Below, piece after piece: positions 1 to 6,056 of a stretch of 6,701 nt of DNA; position 1 is the stretch's first letter; the number at the start of each line of letters is the position of its first letter. Below the pieces are notes generated by a model that was given only the letters and a program-made list of their open reading frames with translations, did no database searches and was not told the origin of the DNA. The stretch comes from an uncultured Actinomycetes bacterium (lineage in GTDB: Bacteria > Actinomycetota > Actinomycetes > Nanopelagicales > Nanopelagicaceae). A program made the translations under genes and the position numbers. Where the stretch lies: positions 1 to 6,701 of the forward strand of contig CAIUSQ010000123.1 in the NCBI GenBank assembly GCA_903901905.1, written 5' to 3'.

Positions 1-1
1 A

Positions 2-304
2 ATTGGAGTTGACTCTGATCAGTACCTAACAGCATCAGCAGAAGAGCAGGCAAACATGCTTACTTCAATGTTGAAGCGTGTTGACCGTGCAGTTTACGAC
101 GTCATCTCAGCAGCAGTTAACGGAACAACTGTTAACGATGTTCTTGATGCAGCTGCAGGTACCAATGGACGCGTTTACGGTCTAGAGCTTGATGGCGTTG
201 GAGTTTCATACTCAGGCGATTACATCACTAAGTACAAGGATCAGATTGATAAAGCAGCTGCCGATATCAAGTCTGGTGCTATCACCGTTCCAACAACGCC
301 ATAA
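2..304 (+). CDS. BMP-family nucleoside-binding lipoprotein, C-terminal part
   Basis: This is the last 100 residues of a periplasmic-binding-type protein of the BMP/PnrA family (Bmp domain; related to B. subtilis NupN and Treponema PnrA). It would be a membrane-anchored lipoprotein that captures nucleosides outside the cell and delivers them to the ABC transporter encoded next. The frame is open from base 2 and ends at TAA 302-304. Visible family features are IGVDSDQY at the left edge, typical of the ligand-contacting C-terminal lobe, followed by MLTSMLKRVDRAVYDVI, the usual 'lTSmlKrvd.av' helix. The tail ends in a short Pro/Thr stretch. The signal peptide and lipobox lie outside the window and cannot be checked. 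The ATG at 56 is internal to the conserved domain and is not the start. Adjacency to a BMP-type ATPase and two permeases supports the role. Family assignment is firm; nucleoside specificity is inferred from context and from the catabolic genes downstream. Confidence 0.9.
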   Translation: MGVDSDQYLTASAEEQANMLTSMLKRVDRAVYDVISAAVNGTTVNDVLDAAAGTNGRVYGLELDGVGVSYSGDYITKYKDQIDKAAADIKSGAITVPTTP

Positions 305-352
305 CGGCAATTAGGGACGATTTAACAAGTAGTACAGAAAGATAAAAAGTGG

Positions 353-404
353 CATTTGGCCCGACAATGGAGTTAGATCTCCTTGTTGGGCCAAATGTTT
401 TTTT
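353..404 (+). terminator. Intrinsic terminator/attenuator between binding-protein and ATPase genes
   Basis: The left arm CATTTGGCCCGACAA (353-367) pairs with the right arm TTGTTGGGCCAAATG (383-397). All 15 pairs form, one of them G-U. An inner GGAG (369-372) pairs with CTCC (379-382) around the loop TTAGAT, with a single bulged T at 368. Seven T follow directly (398-404). This is the classical rho-independent layout, 49 bases after the binding-protein stop and 20 bases before the ATPase start. Because the ATPase gene has no obvious promoter of its own after the hairpin, it more likely acts as a partial terminator or 3'-end stabiliser within one operon. That would give more binding protein than transporter. 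An A-run at 344-348 lies near but not against the left arm, so efficient termination in the opposite direction is less likely. Confidence 0.88.
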
Positions 405-411
405 CCAAGAA

Positions 412-418
412 AGGGAGG
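412..418 (+). promoter_or_regulatory. Strong Shine-Dalgarno that fixes the ATPase start
   Basis: AGGGAGG lies six bases before GTG 425, close to an ideal anti-16S match and spacing. It begins seven bases after the terminator T-run, so it remains unpaired when the hairpin forms. It identifies GTG 425 rather than the upstream in-frame TTG 383 or ATG 395 as the initiation codon of the ATPase gene. Confidence 0.85.
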
Positions 419-424
419 CGATCA

Positions 425-1930
425 GTGTCTGTAGCGGTTGAACTACGCCACATCACCAAGCGCTTTCCTGGTGTGATCGCAAACAAAGATGTTTCTCTTA
501 AGGTTGAAAGTGGAACTGTCCACGCTCTAGTCGGTGAAAATGGTGCCGGTAAATCAACTGTTATGAAAATTTTGTATGGAATGCAGACTCCAGATAGTGG
601 AGAAATTCTAGTTAATGGACAGGCTGTAGATTTTAAAAATCCAAATGATGCAATCGCAGCTGGTATTGGAATGGTGCATCAGCACTTTATGTTGGCAGAT
701 AATTTCACTGTCCTTGAGAACATAATTTTAGGTTCAGAGCCAAAGCATGGAGTTACGATCGACTTTAAAGCCGCTCGCGCCAAAGTAATTGAAATGGCAA
801 ATCAATATGGGTTAGAAATTGATCCAAACCTAATGGTGGAAGAGCTAGGTGTTGGAGCTCGCCAACGCGTGGAGATCTTAAAGGTGCTTTTCCGCGGTGC
901 TCGTATATTGATTTTTGATGAACCAACCGCTGTGCTCGTTCCGCAAGAAGTCGACGATCTCTTTGCAGCACTCGAAGGTTTGCGAGCCCAAGGTATGGCA
1001 ATCATTTTTATCTCACACAAGTTAGATGAAGTCCTGCGAGTTGCAGATGAAGTTACAGTTGTTCGCCAAGGCGCAACTGTTGCACAAGTTAAATCTAAAG
1101 ACGTCACTTCTCGAGAATTGGCAGAGCTGATGGTTGGAAGCGAACTTCCACAGCCACATACTCAAGGACACACAAAGCGTGAAGAGATCGTGCTGAATTT
1201 ATCCGACGTATCAGTGCCGACTGCAACGGGAAGTCGGGATTTAATTTCACATATTTCTTTTGACTTACATGCAGGTGAAGTCGTGGGAATCGCAGGTGTT
1301 GAAGGAAATGGACAGGCAGAACTCATTGAAGCCATCATGGGTCTTCGCGAATACACCGGACAGGTTTCTTTCCGTGGTAATTCTGTTGATCACATGAGCG
1401 TTGCAGACCGGCATGATTTAGGGATTGGATTAATTCCAGAAGATCGTCAAAGGCAAGCGCTAATGATGAATTCACCACTATGGGAAAATCGAATTTTGGG
1501 TCATCAACGTGGCAAGCCAGTAATGCGGGGATTTATTCTAGATAAACAAGCCACAATCGCCAGCACACAAATGATCATGGAAGAGTTTGATGTGCGCGCC
1601 CCTGGTCCACAAACATTAGCTGCTGCACTTTCTGGCGGAAACCAACAAAAATTTATTGTCGGCCGCGAAATGAGCAAAGCACCAGCGCTACTTCTTGCTT
1701 CACATCCAACACGCGGTGTTGATGTTGGAGCTCAAGCTGCCATTTGGGATGTTCTTCGCCAAGCTCGAGAAAAAGGTATGGCGATAGTACTGATCTCGGC
1801 AGACCTAGAAGAGTTAATAGGAATGTCTGATCGCCTATTGGTTATGTTGCGCGGAACGATTACCGCAGAGCTCAATCCTGCTACGACCACGCCAGAACAA
1901 TTAGGTTCAGCAATGACGGGTGCAGCATGA
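425..1930 (+). CDS. Nucleoside ABC transporter ATP-binding protein (duplicated NBD)
   Basis: This 501-residue cytoplasmic ATPase has two fused nucleotide-binding domains, as in BMP-type nucleoside importers (B. subtilis NupO/YufO) and sugar importers such as RbsA. It would power import through the two permeases that follow. Domain 1 has Walker A GENGAGKST (37-45), Q-loop VHQHF (84-88), a degenerate signature LGVGARQ (141-147), Walker B ILIFDEP with D165/E166, and H-loop H198. Domain 2 has a degenerate Walker A GVEGNGQAEL (291-300, Lys replaced by Gln), EDRQRQ (339-344), a canonical signature LSGGNQQK (402-409), ASHPTRG (425-431) in place of a DE-type Walker B, and SADLEE in place of an H-loop. 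Length is normal for the family. Start GTG 425 is chosen for its Shine-Dalgarno; longer versions would run back into the terminator hairpin. The stop overlaps the next ATG (ATGA). The family is certain; nucleoside substrate follows from BMP-type context. Confidence 0.93.
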   Translation: MSVAVELRHITKRFPGVIANKDVSLKVESGTVHALVGENGAGKSTVMKILYGMQTPDSGEILVNGQAVDFKNPNDAIAAGIGMVHQHFMLADNFTVLENIILGSEPKHGVTIDFKAARAKVIEMANQYGLEIDPNLMVEELGVGARQRVEILKVLFRGARILIFDEPTAVLVPQEVDDLFAALEGLRAQGMAIIFISHKLDEVLRVADEVTVVRQGATVAQVKSKDVTSRELAELMVGSELPQPHTQGHTKREEIVLNLSDVSVPTATGSRDLISHISFDLHAGEVVGIAGVEGNGQAELIEAIMGLREYTGQVSFRGNSVDHMSVADRHDLGIGLIPEDRQRQALMMNSPLWENRILGHQRGKPVMRGFILDKQATIASTQMIMEEFDVRAPGPQTLAAALSGGNQQKFIVGREMSKAPALLLASHPTRGVDVGAQAAIWDVLRQAREKGMAIVLISADLEELIGMSDRLLVMLRGTITAELNPATTTPEQLGSAMTGAA

Positions 1931-3060
1931 AGGCCCAACGTTTCTCAATGACAAAAATTGGTTTGGCAGTTGCAGCACCGTTGTTCGCGGCTTTCTTTTC
2001 AATTGTTGTTTCTAGCATTGCTGTTATTGCCACGAAAAAATCTCCAATCGATGCTTTCAGTTCTATGTTGGAATATGGATTTCGTACCGGATCGTTGATG
2101 GAAATTGTAAATATTGCAACTCCTTATTACATAGCTGCAATTGCAATTGCCGTGACTTTCCGTGCTGGTTTGTTTAATATCGGAGTTGAAGGACAGCTAC
2201 GCCTTGGGGCATTGTTTAGCTGTTACATCGGTGGCATGTTTGTTCTGCCACCGGTCTTACACGTTCTAGTTGTCTTCATAATTGCAATGACATTTGGTGG
2301 GCTTTGGGCTGCGATTGCCGCATATCTAAAGGTTAGGCGTGGAGTTAACGAAGTTATCTCCACCATCATGCTCAATAGTTTGGCTGGTGGGCTTTCTGCA
2401 TACTTGCTGTCAAAGCATTTTGCAGTTATTGAAGTGGGCTCAAATAACTTACAGACAAAACAACTTCCAGCATCTGCCCAAGTACCAGATCTCATGCCTA
2501 TTCTGCGAACATTCGGAGTTGAAGATCAACCAGGTGGTGGAGTCTATGGAATGTTTTTCGTTGCAGTGGCGCTCGGCTTAACTTTCTGGTTTGTGGTAAA
2601 TCGCACTCGATTTGGTTTTGAGCTGCGTGCCTCTGGAAGTAATCCAATTGCAGCTCGGGTCAGTGGTGTTAACTCCAAAAAAATGACATTCCTGGCTCTC
2701 GTTATCTCTGGCGCAATCGCAGGTCTAGCAGGATTACCAGAAGTATTAGGCCAAACACATACGTATAACCTAGGTTTTAGAGCAGGTATTGGATTTTCAG
2801 CAATTGCAGTTGCCTTATTGGGACGAAACTCTGCTGGTGGAATGGCATTTAGTGCTCTGTTGTTTGGTTTCCTAGAAGTTAGCGCCAGGTCACTCGAGCT
2901 GATCGAAATTGCACCTGAAACTTATGTCATTATGCAAGGTTCAATTTTGCTGAGCGCAGTTGTTGCATACGAAGTCGTACGTAGATTCAAATTAGTTTTA
3001 CAGAGCAAAGAGCTTGCAAAAGTGGCTGCACAAGTGACTTCAGCGGGGGTTACGAAGTGA
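1927..3060 (+). CDS. Nucleoside ABC transporter permease 1 (NupP/YufP-like)
   Basis: This 377-residue polytopic inner-membrane protein belongs to the branched-chain-type permease family (BPD_transp_2) and would form one half of the translocation channel. About eight to ten hydrophobic segments are visible, roughly at residues 11-36, 66-80, 91-134 (two), 145-162, 207-225, 255-275, 285-300, 303-318 and 335-352. Family motifs are FNIGVEGQ (83-90), NEVISTIMLN (141-150) and the cytoplasmic ATPase-coupling loop GFELRASGSNPIAARVSGVN (230-249). The first hydrophobic segment after a short basic N-terminus (MKAQR) fits an uncleaved anchor. The ATG at 1927 overlaps the ATPase stop by four bases (ATGA), and only a weak purine-rich stretch (GACGGG) precedes it, so translation is probably coupled. 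An in-frame ATG at 1948 is a possible later start. The tail after residue 352 is a short polar cytoplasmic end. Confidence 0.92.
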   Translation: MKAQRFSMTKIGLAVAAPLFAAFFSIVVSSIAVIATKKSPIDAFSSMLEYGFRTGSLMEIVNIATPYYIAAIAIAVTFRAGLFNIGVEGQLRLGALFSCYIGGMFVLPPVLHVLVVFIIAMTFGGLWAAIAAYLKVRRGVNEVISTIMLNSLAGGLSAYLLSKHFAVIEVGSNNLQTKQLPASAQVPDLMPILRTFGVEDQPGGGVYGMFFVAVALGLTFWFVVNRTRFGFELRASGSNPIAARVSGVNSKKMTFLALVISGAIAGLAGLPEVLGQTHTYNLGFRAGIGFSAIAVALLGRNSAGGMAFSALLFGFLEVSARSLELIEIAPETYVIMQGSILLSAVVAYEVVRRFKLVLQSKELAKVAAQVTSAGVTK

Positions 3061-4286
3061 AAGCTATTAAGATTTTACGTTATGCAACAATGCTACTTTT
3101 CGCACTGGCCTCAATTAGAGTCATAACAGGTGCATCGAATTTAACAAGTATTGGTACGGCATCTGCGGCGCTTTTGTTATCAGTTCCAATTGTTTTGGCT
3201 GCTCTCGGTGGCTTGTTCTCCGAACGTGCAGGTGTCGTAAACATTGGCCTGGAGGGCATGATGATTATGGGTGCCTGGGCTGGCGGATTTATCGGAGCCA
3301 AATATGGACCATGGCTTGGATTACTAGCTGCAGTTATTTTTGGTGCAGTTGGAGCGCTAGTTCATGCAATTGCAACCGTAACCTTTGGGGTAGATCACGT
3401 TGTATCCGGTGTTGCTATAAATATCATCGCCGCCGGTTTAGTTCGTTATCTTTCAACGCTCATGTACAAAGGTGGTTCGTGGCCAGGCCCATCACAATCA
3501 CCACCAATTGAGTCGATTCCCCTTAATGGATTACCCGTTTTATCTGGTGGACGCTTCTTCGGTTGGCAAAGTCCAGATGTTTTAACATGGATTTCAGAGA
3601 AGAACTGGTTCTTTGTCTCTGATGTTTCATCGGTACTTCGAGGCTTAACCGGTGATCTTTCATATGTAACTATTGTTGCAATCGCCTTTGTCCCACTTGC
3701 TTACTTCATATTGTGGAAGACAGCGTTTGGTCTTCGTTTACGAAGTGCAGGAGAGGCACCAATTGCCGCCGAATCTCTCGGTGTCAATGTCTATGCCATG
3801 AAGTACGCAGGTGTTGTTATCTCCGGCGGTCTAGCTGGACTCGGTGGTGGCTTCTTAGCAATCGTTGCTGCAAGTAACTACCAAGAGAATCAAGTTGCAG
3901 GTAGAGGTTACGTTGGATTAGCAGCGTTAATATTTGGTAACTATCGCCCAGGTGGTCTTTTGGCAGGAGCCGGTCTATTTGGTTTTGCCGATGCCTTACA
4001 ACTTCGAGATTCCACAGCAATTCATGCCTTACTAATTCTTATTGCGCTGATATTGGTTTTTGTAGCTTTCCGTAACTTCAAAAAGGGAAACAACCTTTCT
4101 GCAGGTTTGAGTCTTGCCTTTGCTGCAGGCTCTCTCTGGTTCTATTTTGCAGTTGATGAACTTCCTGGACAATTAGTCACAATGACTCCATACATTGCAA
4201 CACTTCTAGTAATGGCGCTTGCATCTCAGCGGCTTCGAATGCCTGCAGCCGATGGAATACCTTATCGACGCGGTGGCATGGGATGA
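3057..4286 (+). CDS. Nucleoside ABC transporter permease 2 (NupQ/YufQ-like)
   Basis: This is the second BPD_transp_2 permease, 409 residues, expected to pair with permease 1 in the membrane. Motifs are RAGVVNIGLEGMM (57-69), the coupling loop GLRLRSAGEAPIAAESLGVN (225-244), then GRGYVGLAALIFGNYRPGG (282-300). Hydrophobic segments lie near residues 8-24, 35-53, 66-80, 86-108, 115-133, 203-220, 250-272, 286-312 and 322-337. A long loop at about 138-200, rich in Pro, Gly and Trp, probably faces the outside. It appears longer than the roughly 320-residue Bacillus-type homologues: after residue 340 there are two further hydrophobic stretches (about 348-365 and 373-390) and a basic tail. The start is GTG 3057, overlapping the previous stop as GTGA. 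No strong Shine-Dalgarno is visible, which fits translational coupling. The stop overlaps cdd. Family is firm; the exact solute is inferred. Confidence 0.92.
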   Translation: MKAIKILRYATMLLFALASIRVITGASNLTSIGTASAALLLSVPIVLAALGGLFSERAGVVNIGLEGMMIMGAWAGGFIGAKYGPWLGLLAAVIFGAVGALVHAIATVTFGVDHVVSGVAINIIAAGLVRYLSTLMYKGGSWPGPSQSPPIESIPLNGLPVLSGGRFFGWQSPDVLTWISEKNWFFVSDVSSVLRGLTGDLSYVTIVAIAFVPLAYFILWKTAFGLRLRSAGEAPIAAESLGVNVYAMKYAGVVISGGLAGLGGGFLAIVAASNYQENQVAGRGYVGLAALIFGNYRPGGLLAGAGLFGFADALQLRDSTAIHALLILIALILVFVAFRNFKKGNNLSAGLSLAFAAGSLWFYFAVDELPGQLVTMTPYIATLLVMALASQRLRMPAADGIPYRRGGMG

Positions 4287-4684
4287 GCACCCCAGATTGG
4301 GATTTGCTGCACAAAGAAGCAATCGCCGCAATGAAAACTGCTTACGCACCGTATTCAAAATTTCCCGTTGGCGTCTCAGCACTTGTTAGCGATGGACGAA
4401 TCGTTAAAGGTTGTAACGTTGAAAACGCCAGTTACGGTGTTGGTTTGTGTGCAGAGTGTGGTTTGGTCTCCAATTTAATTTCTTCCGGTGGTGGACGCCT
4501 TGTTGCAATTGTCTGCGTTGATGGTCAAGGAGATTATTTGGCTCCATGCGGTCGTTGCCGCCAACTTTTGTATGAGCATGGAGGACCTGAAGCATTACTC
4601 ATGACAGATGACGGTCCCCAAAAAATGTCAGTGATGCTTCCTTGGGCATTTGGTCCCGATGATTTAGATCGTAACGAGCGCTAA
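4283..4684 (+). CDS. cdd: Cytidine deaminase
   Basis: Cytidine deaminase hydrolyses cytidine and deoxycytidine to uridine and deoxyuridine plus ammonia in the cytosol. The 133-residue length matches the short homotetrameric zinc type. The N-terminal motif YAPYSKFPVGVSAL (21-34) and GCNVENASYG (43-52) hold the ribose-binding residues, with N45 and E47 expected to contact the sugar. The zinc centre is C56-A-E58, with E58 as the proton shuttle, and P88-C89-G-R-C92 supplying the other two cysteines. CAECGL, rather than the CAER of E. coli and Bacillus enzymes, is a form I associate with Actinobacteria. The C-terminal LPWAFGPDDL is typical. ATG 4283 overlaps the permease 2 stop (ATGA), and TAA 4682-4684 directly touches the deoA ATG. 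Placement between transporter and phosphorylase fits a scavenging role: its product deoxyuridine feeds DeoA. Confidence 0.96.
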   Translation: MSTPDWDLLHKEAIAAMKTAYAPYSKFPVGVSALVSDGRIVKGCNVENASYGVGLCAECGLVSNLISSGGGRLVAIVCVDGQGDYLAPCGRCRQLLYEHGGPEALLMTDDGPQKMSVMLPWAFGPDDLDRNER

Positions 4685-5977
4685 ATGATTGAGGCTTTTT
4701 CAGCTGCAGAAATTATTGCAGCTAAGCGTGATAAGCATGTTTTGACTAATGCTCAAATTGATTGGGTAATCGATGCATACACACGAGGCGCTGTAGCAGA
4801 TGAGCAGATGTCCGCGCTTCTTATGGCAATTTTTCTAAATGGAATGCAAAACCAAGAAATTTCTCGCTGGACTGATGCAATGATCAATAGCGGCGAACGA
4901 ATGAATTGGTCTGCGATCTCTCACCCAACTGTTGATAAACATTCAACTGGTGGAGTAGGAGACAAAATAACTTTGCCACTTGCACCATTGGTAGCAGCAT
5001 GTGGGGCAGCAGTACCTCAACTATCTGGTCGGGGACTTGGTCATACCGGAGGAACGTTAGATAAATTGGAATCCATTCCAGGGTGGAGAGCATCGTTATC
5101 TAACGCCGAGATGCTTAAAGTTTTGCAGGATTGTGGCGCAGTTATCTGTGCAGCAGGTGCCGGATTAGCACCTGCTGATAAAAAGCTCTATGCACTTCGT
5201 GATGTTACAGCAACAGTTGCCTCAATTCCACTGATTGCATCTTCGATAATGAGTAAGAAAATTGCCGAGGGAACGAGCGCATTAGTTTTAGATGTTAAAG
5301 CCGGTAAAGGTGCATTCATGGAGGATCCGGAAAAAGCCAAGGAACTCGCACGCGTCATGGTTGATTTAGGTAAGCGAGCTGGTGTGAACACTGTTGCATT
5401 AGTTACTGCGATGGATATTCCACTTGGTTTAACTGCCGGCAACGCCTTAGAAGTCCGAGAATCAATCGAAGTGCTTTCCGGTGGTGGGCCAGAAGATGTT
5501 GTTGAGTTAACAGTTTTATTAGCACGAGAGATGTTAGATCTAGTTGGTATCAAAGACGCAGATCCTGCTGTAGCGCTTAAAAATGGAAAAGCAATGGATG
5601 TTTGGCGGGCAATGATTTCATCGCAAGGCGGAGATCCGGATGCACAATTGCCCGTTGCGAAAGAAAACACGGTTGTCAGAGCAGAAAAAGACGGGACCTT
5701 ACTTTCTATGGATGCTATGAAAGTTGGAATGGCGGCATGGCGCTTAGGAGCAGGTCGCTCGCGTCAAGGTGAAACAGTTCAAGCCGGTGCCGGTATTGAG
5801 ATTCACGCCAAGCCAGGAGAATTGGTAAAGGCAGGCTCGCCTCTCTATACGCTCCATTCAGACGTTGGCGCCACCTTTGCACGAGCGGTGGAATCTCTGC
5901 AAGATTCGGTTGAAATCGGTGAGATGCCATCAGGTGGAATCGATAGATTGCCATTGGTTATAGAGAGAATCGTTTAA
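4685..5977 (+). CDS. deoA: Thymidine (pyrimidine-nucleoside) phosphorylase
   Basis: This enzyme cleaves thymidine and deoxyuridine with phosphate to free base and 2-deoxyribose-1-phosphate. It is 430 residues, normal for the nucleoside phosphorylase II family (DeoA/Pdp). A small alpha domain (about 1-65) precedes the phosphate-binding KHSTGGVGDK (85-94). The family signature SGRGLGHTGGTLDKLE (114-129) matches in full. The pyrimidine-contacting residues appear as R172 in LRDVT, S187 and K191 in the stretch IASSIMSKK, aligning with E. coli R171, S186 and K190. The C-terminal alpha/beta domain (about 340-430) contains GAGRSRQGETV. ATG 4685 begins on the base after the cdd stop (TAAATG), and no good Shine-Dalgarno is seen, suggesting coupled translation. 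Motifs alone do not separate strict thymidine phosphorylase from the broader uridine-accepting Pdp type, so the symbol is the customary one rather than proof of specificity. Confidence 0.95.
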   Translation: MIEAFSAAEIIAAKRDKHVLTNAQIDWVIDAYTRGAVADEQMSALLMAIFLNGMQNQEISRWTDAMINSGERMNWSAISHPTVDKHSTGGVGDKITLPLAPLVAACGAAVPQLSGRGLGHTGGTLDKLESIPGWRASLSNAEMLKVLQDCGAVICAAGAGLAPADKKLYALRDVTATVASIPLIASSIMSKKIAEGTSALVLDVKAGKGAFMEDPEKAKELARVMVDLGKRAGVNTVALVTAMDIPLGLTAGNALEVRESIEVLSGGGPEDVVELTVLLAREMLDLVGIKDADPAVALKNGKAMDVWRAMISSQGGDPDAQLPVAKENTVVRAEKDGTLLSMDAMKVGMAAWRLGAGRSRQGETVQAGAGIEIHAKPGELVKAGSPLYTLHSDVGATFARAVESLQDSVEIGEMPSGGIDRLPLVIERIV

Positions 5978-5987
5978 GGTTAGCGAG

Positions 5988-6006
5988 TAGATTCATTAGA
6001 TTCTAA
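5988..6006. repeat. Small direct and inverted repeats upstream of add
   Basis: In the 79-base gap between deoA and add, TAGATTC occurs twice (5988-5994 and 5997-6003) separated by AT. The second copy lies in the perfect small palindrome TTAGA-T-TCTAA (5996-6006). Such a site could be an operator, but in AT-rich DNA repeats this short arise easily by chance. I see no intrinsic terminator in the gap and no convincing promoter, so read-through from deoA into add is the simplest reading. Confidence 0.3.
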
Positions 6007-6043
6007 AGTTGGTTGAGATATACAGCGTGCGGTGATTTGAAAA

Positions 6044-6049
6044 AGAGGA
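6044..6049 (+). promoter_or_regulatory. Shine-Dalgarno of add
   Basis: AGAGGA sits seven bases before ATG 6057 and is the only good purine-rich ribosome site in the deoA-add gap. It supports ATG 6057 over the in-frame ATG 6063 (third codon) and indicates that add is initiated independently, unlike the overlapping genes before it. Confidence 0.7.
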
Positions 6050-6056
6050 CTAGCAA

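Noticed and set aside
56..304. ATG at 56 as the start of a short 82-residue gene
   Set aside because: The same frame is open upstream to the window edge and encodes conserved BMP-family sequence (IGVDSDQY), so this is the end of a truncated larger gene.
305..352. Possible promoter or riboswitch between the binding-protein stop and the terminator
   Set aside because: No -35/-10 pair with acceptable spacing and no conserved aptamer-like structure is visible in 48 bases. The only clear structure is the terminator hairpin itself.
802..1107. Minus-strand open frames opposite the ATPase gene (also 765-1001, 1162-1356, 1732-1938)
   Set aside because: All lie antisense to conserved Walker and signature regions and show no family features or plausible spacing to each other.
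2339..2581. An 80-codon plus-strand open frame inside permease 1 in another frame
   Set aside because: The overlapping permease frame holds clear conserved motifs. This shadow frame has none and no ribosome site of note.
5188..5670. A 160-codon minus-strand open frame inside deoA
   Set aside because: It lies wholly within the well-supported deoA coding region, is rich in Ser/Thr/Ala as expected from reading a conserved gene backwards, and has no recognisable domain.
6013..6041. Possible promoter before add, TTGAGA with a weak -10 at 6036-6041
   Set aside because: The -10 match (TTTGAA) is poor and would place the transcript start on top of the Shine-Dalgarno. The alternative TATACA at 6019-6024 lacks a good -35.
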